A DNA stretch of 18,423 nucleotides. It comes from CAZXBB01 sp964638815. Its GTDB lineage: Bacteria; Planctomycetota; Phycisphaerae; Phycisphaerales; SM1A02. The position numbers were made by a program, and so were the translations under genes. This document shows positions 6,091-12,978 of this stretch, piece after piece; the first letter of the stretch is position 1; every line of letters begins with the position of its first letter. The notes below the pieces were generated by a model. It was not told the DNA's origin. It ran no database searches and worked only from the letters and a program-made list of their open reading frames with translations. The stretch lies in the NCBI GenBank assembly GCA_964638815.1, contig CAZXBB010000366.1, positions 1 to 18,423 on the forward strand, read 5' to 3'.

Positions 6091-7383
6091 ATGCCGACTT
6101 ACGTCTACGAAGCGCTGAACTCCGCCGGGAAGCCCCAGAAGGGGACCGTCGAGGCCACCTCCAGCGAGGAGGCCATCCAGCGTATCAAGGGCCAGGGATA
6201 CTTCCCGACCTCGGTGCGCGAGCAGAAGGTCAAGAGCGATGGCGCCAAAGGCGACAGCGGGAAGCTCAAGAAGAAGAAAAAGAAGAAGGGCGGCACGATC
6301 GCGATCGGCGGCGTGGGCACCAAGAAGCTCACGACCTTCACGCGTCAGCTTTCGACGCTCCAGGACGCGGGCCTCCCGCTGCTGCGCTCGATCCAGATCC
6401 TCGAGCAGCAGCAGAAGCCGGGCCTGCTCAAGTCGATCCTCGGCCAGGTGGCGGAGGACGTCGAGGCCGGCTCGACCCTCTCGGACGCGATGGGCAAACA
6501 CCCCAAGGCGTTCGATCGCCTCTACTGCAAGATGATCAACGCCGGCGAGATCGGCGGCGTGCTCGACGTGATCCTCCAGCGTCTCGCGCAGTTCCTCGAG
6601 AAGGCCCAGCGGCTTCGCCGTCGCATCATCGGCGCGATGATCTATCCGATCACCGTCATCTTCATCGCGGTGCTCATCGTGACGGGCATCATGTACTTCG
6701 TCATCCCGAAGTTCCAGGAGATCTTCGAGGACTTCGACGTCGAGTTGCCGGGCCTGACGATCTGGCTGACGAACACGAGCCTCTGGGTCGCCGGGCAGGC
6801 GAGTCCCGACCAGGCGGTGCCGGGCGCGGTGTGGATCCTGCTGTCGCCCATCGTGATCTTCCTCCTGTTCAAGCTCATCCGGCTCACCGACCCCGGCCGC
6901 GCCGTCACCGACATCGTTCGCATCAAGATGCCGATCATCGGTCCGCTCATGCGCAAGACCGCCGTCGCTCGCTTCACGCGGACGCTCGGGACGCTGATCT
7001 CGGCGGGCGTCCCGATCCTCGAGGCGATCCTGATCACGCGCGATACGTCGGGCAACTACGTCTACGAGAAGGCGCTCACGAAGGTGCACGACTCGATCCG
7101 CGAGGGCGAGTCGTTCTCCGGCCCGCTGCGCGAGTCGAAAGTGTGCGACCCCATCGTGGTGAACATGATCGACGTCGGCGAGGAGACCGGCGACCTCGAC
7201 ACGATGCTCATGAAGATCGCGGACAACTACGACGAGGAGGTGGACGTCGCCGTGCAGGCGCTCATCAGCCTCCTCGAGCCGCTTCTCGTCGTCGTGCTCG
7301 GCGGCGTGGTCGGCACGATCGTGCTCGCGCTCTTCCTTCCCCTCGTGAAGATGATCGAGTCCGTCTCCGGCGGCAAGATCTGA
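6091..7383 (+). CDS. gspF: GspF/PilC inner-membrane platform protein
   Basis: GspF/PilC is the polytopic platform on which the ATPase acts to extract pseudopilins from the inner membrane. The 430-residue product begins with the family's MPTYVYEALNSAGK start and has two repeated cytoplasmic GspF domains, about 76-200 (QLSTLQDAGLPLLRSIQIL, 87-105) and 282-405 (TLGTLISAGVPILEAI, 298-313). Each ends in a membrane segment, roughly 179-205 and 392-418, with another at about 245-263. The GEETGDLD motif (363-370) is the second-domain counterpart of AGEIGGVLD (151-159). Length is slightly above the usual 400. Between the N-terminal segment and the first domain is a lysine run (Lys58, Lys60-66) in a Gly/Lys linker, probably flexible and possibly touching lipid or the ATPase. 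GGAG at 6080-6083 gives a good ribosome site. Its position directly after gspE2 argues that these two proteins work as a pair. Confidence 0.93.
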   Translation: MPTYVYEALNSAGKPQKGTVEATSSEEAIQRIKGQGYFPTSVREQKVKSDGAKGDSGKLKKKKKKKGGTIAIGGVGTKKLTTFTRQLSTLQDAGLPLLRSIQILEQQQKPGLLKSILGQVAEDVEAGSTLSDAMGKHPKAFDRLYCKMINAGEIGGVLDVILQRLAQFLEKAQRLRRRIIGAMIYPITVIFIAVLIVTGIMYFVIPKFQEIFEDFDVELPGLTIWLTNTSLWVAGQASPDQAVPGAVWILLSPIVIFLLFKLIRLTDPGRAVTDIVRIKMPIIGPLMRKTAVARFTRTLGTLISAGVPILEAILITRDTSGNYVYEKALTKVHDSIREGESFSGPLRESKVCDPIVVNMIDVGEETGDLDTMLMKIADNYDEEVDVAVQALISLLEPLLVVVLGGVVGTIVLALFLPLVKMIESVSGGKI

Positions 7384-7418
7384 GTTCGCGTGTGAACGCC
7401 CGCGAGAGACATCATTCG

Positions 7419-8468
7419 ATGAACGCATCGCTCCTCCCAATGCAGACAATGGACATCAGGCGCCCCGGCTTCACGCTCGTCGAGATGCTGATCGTGATCG
7501 CGATGATCATCGTCCTGCTGAGTCTCCTCGTGGTCGGTCTCGGCCGCGCGACGAAGACCGCGCAGGCGGCGAAGACGAAGGGATTGATGACGGCGATCAA
7601 CCAGGGGCTCGTGAAGTTCCGGGAGGACATCGGGTACTACCCGCCGGTGCTGGACAACGGTCGCGCGCTGCTGGACGGCCCGGGGCTCGGCGCGTCGGAC
7701 TACGAGGACGTGGTCCAGGAGTGGTATTCGATCACGTCGCTCGCGGAGTATCTCGTCGGATACGGCAACCATCGCGAGGATGGCTACGGCACCGTTCCGG
7801 GCCAGCCTCCCATCTTCGCTTGGGAGTCCGAGTCGCCGGCGATCGGCCTGCGTCACCCGGGGCCGGACGGCGTGTGGGGCGCGACGCGGAGCGGCGACGG
7901 CAGCCTCGGCTTCCGCATGGGCGGCCCGGACGATTTCGGGTCGACTGTGAACCCGGGCCCGCTCGACCAGGGCCGCGTCTACTTCCCGTACATCGAGCTC
8001 GACGACGACCGGCTTCTCGCCGGCATCGACGAGAACGGCGACATCCGGTTCCCCGGCGACTCGCAGTACAGCGCGGACCAGCCCAAGGTCATCGTGGATT
8101 TCTGGGGCCAGCCGATCCAGTACTTCCGCCGCAACTATCCGCCGCGCGCGCTGGAGCAGTCGTACCGCCCGGTGGACCGCACGGGCGACGGGACGCCGGA
8201 CCCGGTGCCGACCCTGTCAGACGTGTTCCGGCTGCGCCCGTTCAACGTCACGGTCGGCGCCGAGAAGGACACGCGTTTCGCCGACCGCAGCGCCGCGGGC
8301 GACACGACGACGAGCTTCGAGCTCGAGGCGGCCGGGTTCGCGCTCTTCTCGCCGGGTCCCGATCGCGTCTACGAGGCGGACGTCCGCGCGGATCTGCCGG
8401 GATACGGGGGCGATCCGGAAGTGGGGGACGAGCTCAATCGCGACAACATCGTGGAGACGGGGCCGTGA
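7419..8468 (+). CDS. gspG: GspG-like pseudopilin 1 (enlarged)
   Basis: This is a type IV pilin-like protein, probably a major or major-like pseudopilin of the secretion fibre. The prepilin site is RRPG/FTLVEM, cutting after Gly17 with Glu at +5 (Glu22), followed by a hydrophobic helix (18-40). GspG features are present: AINQGLVKFREDIGYYPP (59-76), resembling the family's helix end and YP motif, DFWGQPIQYFRR (227-238), equivalent to the DPWGxPYxY motif, and a C-terminal SPGPD (311-315) where GspG has its calcium loop. At 349 residues it is about 2.5 times the usual 140; the extra sequence lies mainly between the YP motif and the WG motif (about 77-226) and is rich in Gly, Asp and Pro. ATG 7419 has a purine-rich GCGAGAGA upstream; in-frame GTG 7392 and ATG 7440 or 7449 are alternatives. 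The stop overlaps the next gene as GTGA. Confidence 0.85.
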   Translation: MNASLLPMQTMDIRRPGFTLVEMLIVIAMIIVLLSLLVVGLGRATKTAQAAKTKGLMTAINQGLVKFREDIGYYPPVLDNGRALLDGPGLGASDYEDVVQEWYSITSLAEYLVGYGNHREDGYGTVPGQPPIFAWESESPAIGLRHPGPDGVWGATRSGDGSLGFRMGGPDDFGSTVNPGPLDQGRVYFPYIELDDDRLLAGIDENGDIRFPGDSQYSADQPKVIVDFWGQPIQYFRRNYPPRALEQSYRPVDRTGDGTPDPVPTLSDVFRLRPFNVTVGAEKDTRFADRSAAGDTTTSFELEAAGFALFSPGPDRVYEADVRADLPGYGGDPEVGDELNRDNIVETGP

Positions 8469-9292
8469 GAACCATCCGAGTCCATCCACTCCGCCGCGCC
8501 TTCACGCTCATGGAGATGCTCGTGGCGATCGGCATCATCGTGATCCTCGCGGTGATCACCGTGTCCGCCTCGATCGCGCTCGTCGAGCGGAGCGAGGTGC
8601 GGGCGACGCAGAACGTCCTCACGCTGCTCGACACCGCGATGCGGCAGTGGGAGGCGGAGTCGGACAGGAAGATCACGTGGGGCGTCTACGGGAGCCCGCT
8701 GACGAACTCCGCGTACGACATGTACAACGGCGTGCCGCACGTCTTCACCGTTTCGGAGGTCCTCTACCGCATCGGCCGGTCCGACGCGGTGAAACCGATC
8801 CTGGCGCAGATCAAGCCGGGCGTCCTCTATCGCTTCGACACGAGCCAGGACGCGCCGGGCTGGCTTCGTCTTCAGGGTCAGGGCGACCCCGACCCCAACT
8901 TCGGCGGCGCGATCACCGCCTACGGCGATAACACGCTCGGGGGCCCGCCCGGCGGCCGCCCGATCACCGGAATGCTCGCGGTCCTCGACGCCTGGGGAAG
9001 CCCGGTTCGGGCCGTGCACCCCGGACGTCCGTTCGATCCCGTGTTGTTCGAGGGGGATGTGAACCCCGACGATCGCGACGAAGACGGCACGATCCCGCTG
9101 ACCGTCGCGTACGGAACCTACGGCGTCGAGGAGTTCTACGGAGCCGCCCGCGATCGACGCATCCTCTTCGTGTCGGCCGGCCCCGACGGGCGGTTCGGCA
9201 GTCTCGGCGAGGAGCATGACACCGACATGCACGAGTGGACTCACGACAACGTGTACTCGTACCCGGTGGAGGACGCGCACGACGATGAATGA
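8465..9292 (+). CDS. gspG: GspG-like pseudopilin 2
   Basis: This is a second pilin-like protein, 275 residues, starting at GTG 8465 that overlaps the previous stop in GTGA; GGAG at 8453-8456 supports this start and suggests translational coupling. The leader ends RRA/FTLMEM, so residue -1 is Ala12 instead of the usual Gly, with Glu at +5 (Glu17). The hydrophobic helix spans about 13-40. GspG-like traits are DAWGSP (175-180), an acidic Asp-rich segment DVNPDDRDEDG (198-208) and SAGPDGRFGS (237-246), which resembles the GspG C-terminal calcium loop (GxDG). It is about twice the size of ordinary GspG. It could be a second major pseudopilin, a minor one, or a substrate-like fibre component; the WG and GPDG motifs favour GspG over GspH. 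The gene ends in an 8-bp overlap with the next. Confidence 0.82.
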   Translation: MRTIRVHPLRRAFTLMEMLVAIGIIVILAVITVSASIALVERSEVRATQNVLTLLDTAMRQWEAESDRKITWGVYGSPLTNSAYDMYNGVPHVFTVSEVLYRIGRSDAVKPILAQIKPGVLYRFDTSQDAPGWLRLQGQGDPDPNFGGAITAYGDNTLGGPPGGRPITGMLAVLDAWGSPVRAVHPGRPFDPVLFEGDVNPDDRDEDGTIPLTVAYGTYGVEEFYGAARDRRILFVSAGPDGRFGSLGEEHDTDMHEWTHDNVYSYPVEDAHDDE

Positions 9293-10163
9293 GCCCCGAC
9301 GCCATCCCCGCGTGCTCCGGAGCTTTACGCTCGCCGAGCTGCTCGTCGTGATGGGGCTGATCGCGATCCTCGCCACGATCACGGTCGTCGCCGTCGGCGC
9401 GATCGCGAACGACGCGCGGCTGGCGACCGGCAGGAACACCGTGGTCGCGGCGCTCGACAACGCGCGGTCGCTCGCGCTGAGGGACAACCAGCTCGTCCTC
9501 GTCGCGTTCCGGGCGCGTCTCTCCGATCCGGCCGGTAACGAGCAGGTCGTCGAGGCGGTGACGGCGAAGTGGACGGGCGAATCGTTCGTGCCGCCCGGAA
9601 CGGAGTTCGTGATCGACCGGTTCGTGCCGTTCGACGACGTGCCGGCGCGGGCGCTGCCGCGCGGCATCAAGATCGCGGCGCCGCTCTATGTCTGGTCGGA
9701 GGACAAGTGGGTGACGTCGTCCCACCTTCCGGCGATCGAGAGGAACGGTGAGCGCGAAGGCGTGGTCATCGCCGTCATGTATGCTCCGGACGGCACCGTG
9801 GTGACGCAGAACTCGCGGAGCAACTCGAGCCGGATCTTCGTGGACTTCGACAGGAACGTCTTCCAGTACCAGGACGGCGATCGCAACCAGGGATTCATCG
9901 ACCACACGGGATACTGTGACCTCGGGGACAACAGCTCCGGTGGCACGCTGACGGAGTACTACTGCCAGCGCCACCCCGACGACGAGCCGTACCTCATCAT
10001 GGCGCCGTTCCTCGCCGTCTTCGACGACGACGAGGCGAGGGAGATCCTCGATCCGTCACGGTGGGTCGATCCGCAGCCCCGCATCGACGATCTCACCGCG
10101 CACATCAACGAGCGTGCCGACCGCATTCACTTCAACCGGTATACCGGAGTGGCGATGAAATGA
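9285..10163 (+). CDS. GspH/FimT-like minor pseudopilin
   Basis: This is a pilin-like protein of 292 residues in the position of GspH in the classical order. The leader ends VLRS/FTLAELL: cleavage would follow Ser13, an uncommon -1 residue, with Glu at +5 (Glu18). The helix (14-40) leads into LDNARSLALRDNQLVLVAF (57-75), which resembles the GspH/FimT consensus of an Ala-Arg-rich helix followed by a beta strand, and a later APDGTVV (167-173) resembles the FimT C-terminal PDG turn. Cys211 and Cys227 are the only cysteines and could form a disulfide in the periplasm. Usual GspH is about 150-190 residues, so a C-terminal extension of about 100 residues is present. The start at 9285 gives an 8-bp overlap with the previous gene and has GGAGG at 9268-9272, a slightly long 12 nt away. 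The GspH call rests on order plus these short similarities. Confidence 0.72.
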   Translation: MNEPRRHPRVLRSFTLAELLVVMGLIAILATITVVAVGAIANDARLATGRNTVVAALDNARSLALRDNQLVLVAFRARLSDPAGNEQVVEAVTAKWTGESFVPPGTEFVIDRFVPFDDVPARALPRGIKIAAPLYVWSEDKWVTSSHLPAIERNGEREGVVIAVMYAPDGTVVTQNSRSNSSRIFVDFDRNVFQYQDGDRNQGFIDHTGYCDLGDNSSGGTLTEYYCQRHPDDEPYLIMAPFLAVFDDDEAREILDPSRWVDPQPRIDDLTAHINERADRIHFNRYTGVAMK

Positions 10164-11395
10164 CCGCATCCTCGTCACTGAAACTGTCACCGAAACTGTC
10201 ACGGAAACCGTCACGGAAGCACGGTGCCGCCGGCTTCTCGCTCATCGAGGTGCTCATGTCGATCTTCATCCTGGGGATCGGCGTGATCAGCATCGCCGCG
10301 CTGTTCCCGGCGGGCATCGCGCAGCAGCGACAGTCCACCGACGACGTCATGGGCCCGCTCGTCGCGAACAACGCGCTCGCGATCATCCGGACGAAGCTGA
10401 AGCAGGACGACTTCGGGTCGTTCGAGGAGTTCGGGCCGCTGGGAATGCCGCTGTGCCCGCCGATCGGCGGACGGCGGGCGGTGTGCACGGTTGCGGGCGG
10501 CTTCCGGCCGACGATCGAGGGCGACTGGGGGTGGATGCGACCGGCGTTCCTGTTCCCGGATCCGCCGGAGAGCGCTCTGCCGCAGAACGGCGCGATCGAC
10601 GTCTTCAACGGCATCGCCTCGACGTTCCCGGAGCACGCGTCGGAATCGAGCGCCGGTCTGCCGCTGGACATCCCCTACAACACACGGGAGTACGGTGCCG
10701 CACCGGTCATCCTCGTCACGCAGGAGGAGCGCTACTACCCGCAGTGGACCAGGTTCGCACCGGAGGGACTGCGTCCGAGGCCCGAGTACGTGTGGGAGTG
10801 CATGTTCCGGCGCTTCGGCGGCAAGGTGCTCGTGGCGATCTTCGTCTATCGCGTGAACGCACCCGGAGGCGAGACCGGACGCTACACCGTGGCCCCGAAC
10901 GGCCTCGTGCCGCCGCTGCCGATCTGGCTGGATCTCGAGATGCCCTCCAGCGTCCTGTACTCGGCGGACGGTGTGTGGGACGCCAACGGTCCGAATGATC
11001 CGCCGGGGCCGGGCGGAGCGGATACGCCGACCACCGGCGACGACAACATCGTGTACGGCTTCAGCGGGCCGGCCGGCGACTTCGATGTGGCGACGGCCGG
11101 AATGGCGTGGCAGGCCGGCGGGCAGTGGATACTGGACCAGAACAACGACGTGCATCGCGTGCTGTCGGCCTCGCGCGACAACGCCAGCCGGCCCGTCGAG
11201 GTCGAGCTGGTCCGTCCCATCGTTCCAAAGGCACCGGTCAACTCCGGGTTCCAGTCGGTGCACTACCCGCCGGCCGATGTGCTCGTGAGCGATTACGGTG
11301 GCGACTACGTCGTGGCGGATATCTGGTACCTGCCTCTGATCGACACGAACGGCGTGCAGCTCACTCCGGTCTACGTCACGGTGAAGGAGCTCTAG
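10160..11395 (+). CDS. GspI/PilV-like minor pseudopilin (enlarged)
   Basis: This is a pilin-like protein of 411 residues in the GspI position; GspI normally has about 125. The start forms an ATGA overlap with the preceding stop, with GGAG at 10146-10149. A long basic leader ends AAG/FSLIEVL, cutting after Gly25 with Glu at +5 (Glu30); GFSLIEVL followed by a Gly/Ile-rich helix (26-50) is typical of the GspI/PilV group. The leader itself contains a repeated Lys-Leu-Ser/Lys-Pro-Ser pattern encoded by a 12-bp tandem repeat. After the helix comes LVANNALAIIRTKL (67-80), which fits the GspI helix end. The remainder has C99, C109 and C214, a YVWECMFRRFGGKVLVAIF strand region (210-228) and Pro/Gly-rich loops, without a domain I recognise. 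The next gene starts 2 bp after the stop. Confidence 0.75.
   Translation: MTASSSLKLSPKLSRKPSRKHGAAGFSLIEVLMSIFILGIGVISIAALFPAGIAQQRQSTDDVMGPLVANNALAIIRTKLKQDDFGSFEEFGPLGMPLCPPIGGRRAVCTVAGGFRPTIEGDWGWMRPAFLFPDPPESALPQNGAIDVFNGIASTFPEHASESSAGLPLDIPYNTREYGAAPVILVTQEERYYPQWTRFAPEGLRPRPEYVWECMFRRFGGKVLVAIFVYRVNAPGGETGRYTVAPNGLVPPLPIWLDLEMPSSVLYSADGVWDANGPNDPPGPGGADTPTTGDDNIVYGFSGPAGDFDVATAGMAWQAGGQWILDQNNDVHRVLSASRDNASRPVEVELVRPIVPKAPVNSGFQSVHYPPADVLVSDYGGDYVVADIWYLPLIDTNGVQLTPVYVTVKEL
10180..10215. repeat. 12-bp tandem repeat in the leader of the GspI-like gene
   Basis: GAAACTGTCACC, GAAACTGTCACG and GAAACCGTCACG lie head to tail inside the coding region. They encode the basic Lys/Ser repeat before the prepilin cleavage site, in the part removed from the mature protein. 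Copy-number change here would alter only leader length, by four residues per unit. Confidence 0.85.
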
Positions 11396-11397
11396 GC

Positions 11398-12978
11398 ATG
11401 CCGCATGCGACCGACATAGCGAGGCGTCCCGATTGCCGCGCGTTCACGCTCACCGAGCTGATGATCGCCGTGGCGGTGCTCGTCGGCGTCCTCCTGGCGA
11501 CGAGCAAGATCTTCTCGACCACCAGCAAGGTCACCGGCGCCGGCCGCGCGGCGACCGACGTGCTCCGCGAGGCCGCGGCGATCGAGCGCCAGCTCCGCAC
11601 CGACATCGCACGGTTGTCACACCAGGGCTTCTTCGCGATCCGCAACGTCGGGGTGCCGAACGACGTTCATGATCCGATCAGCCACGCCGTCCTGCTCAAC
11701 CCGAACGCGCCGGCCAACGCGGTGATCCGCGCCGACCAGCTCGTCTTCTTCGCGAACGGCGTGCAGTCGCCCGCGACGTTCCCGGTGGGCGGCGGGCAGA
11801 ACGTCAAGGCGCAGGGATCCGTGTCGCGGATCTACTACGGTCACGCCTACCAGCTCGGCGACGCGGCGCGAGGCGTCGATCCCGGACAGCTTCCGGATCG
11901 TGTCGTCGGGGAGGATGCGGCGGAGCGGGTCTTTCCATGGTCGCGCGGCACCGTGGGGCTCTTCCGGACGCTCTACACGTCGGACGGCGGGACCAGCGAC
12001 ATCTTCTCGACCGTGGGAAGCGCGGAGACCCTCCTGACGCCCATTGACCCGCGCAAGTGGCTTCTCGTCCGTCAGCCCGTCCTGCTGGTGGACGACGACG
12101 ACGACTCGCAGCCGCTGAACTCCAACAGCAGGACGTTCTTCCTCGCGAGCAACCTCGGATACCCCGGGGGCATGGTGACCGCGCGGTCGATCTTCTACCA
12201 GGACCTGCGCTTCCCGCCGCCCGGCCTGACCCAGCAGATCTACCACGGACGCGTGGACGCGGCGGCGACCGAGCTCAGCGAGCTGCGGGATACGCTGCTC
12301 TACGAATGGGGACCCCTGCCGCGCGAGCCGCGGCCGTGGTGGACGCTCGCCGGCACCGGCGCGCGGGAGCTGATCTCTGACCAGCTCGTGTACTACCCGC
12401 GCGCGGAGCGCGAGGCGCCGGGCGTCCACCGGGTGGACCAGGCGCTCACGAACACGGTGCTCGGGAGCGCGTGCAGCTCGATCCGGATCGAGTGGACGTG
12501 GGCGGACGGTACGGGCACGGCGCGCGACGTGCTGGGCGACGTGGTACCCGAAGGGCAGGGCTTCGACCTGCATTTCGCGCTCGATCCCGGCACGGTCGCG
12601 GAGCAGCCGTGGTTCGGCCTGCGCGACGACGATCGCGGCGTGGCGCCGTACGCGAACACGGACTACGCGGGCGCCCTGGGATACGTCTTCGCGGACACGG
12701 TCAAGCCTGTCGGGGAGATGCCGAACGCCATCGAGCGCCAGTGGAGCTTCGACGGCATCGCCGTTTACGAGGCGATCTTCGGATACAACCAGGATCGCCC
12801 GTTCGGTCCGTATCACGCCGACGGAGCGACGGCGTTCGTCGATTCGGACTTCACGCCGTGGCCGACAGCGATTCGCGTGACGCTGACGCTCCACGACGTG
12901 GACACGAAGCTCGAGGGCGGGCGCGACGTCCAGTTCGTCATCGAGCTGCCGCAGCACCGGCCGGGGCCCGCGCGATGA
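11398..12978 (+). CDS. GspJ/PilW-like minor pseudopilin (enlarged)
   Basis: This is a pilin-like protein of 526 residues in the GspJ position; GspJ normally has about 200. A near-ideal Shine-Dalgarno AAGGAG (11384-11389) inside the end of the preceding gene places the start at ATG 11398. The leader ends DCRA/FTLTEL, so residue -1 is Ala15 and Glu is at +5 (Glu20); Cys13 lies in the leader. The helix (16-40) is followed by an AAAIERQLRTDIARL segment (60-74) typical of GspJ, and near the C terminus WPTAIRVTLTLHD (488-500) resembles the lPxAvRvtl strand of GspJ/PilW. A run of five Asp (232-236) and several Arg/Pro-rich loops occupy the enlarged middle. The stop overlaps the next start as ATGA, suggesting coupled translation with the GspK-like gene. 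In characterised systems GspJ binds GspI and GspK in the tip complex; the same role is inferred here from order and motifs. Confidence 0.76.
   Translation: MPHATDIARRPDCRAFTLTELMIAVAVLVGVLLATSKIFSTTSKVTGAGRAATDVLREAAAIERQLRTDIARLSHQGFFAIRNVGVPNDVHDPISHAVLLNPNAPANAVIRADQLVFFANGVQSPATFPVGGGQNVKAQGSVSRIYYGHAYQLGDAARGVDPGQLPDRVVGEDAAERVFPWSRGTVGLFRTLYTSDGGTSDIFSTVGSAETLLTPIDPRKWLLVRQPVLLVDDDDDSQPLNSNSRTFFLASNLGYPGGMVTARSIFYQDLRFPPPGLTQQIYHGRVDAAATELSELRDTLLYEWGPLPREPRPWWTLAGTGARELISDQLVYYPRAEREAPGVHRVDQALTNTVLGSACSSIRIEWTWADGTGTARDVLGDVVPEGQGFDLHFALDPGTVAEQPWFGLRDDDRGVAPYANTDYAGALGYVFADTVKPVGEMPNAIERQWSFDGIAVYEAIFGYNQDRPFGPYHADGATAFVDSDFTPWPTAIRVTLTLHDVDTKLEGGRDVQFVIELPQHRPGPAR

Noticed and set aside
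6060..7418. Upstream part of the frame leading into GspG-like 1
   Set aside because: It overlaps gspF in another frame and is Arg/Asp-rich; the real start lies just before the prepilin leader at 7419.
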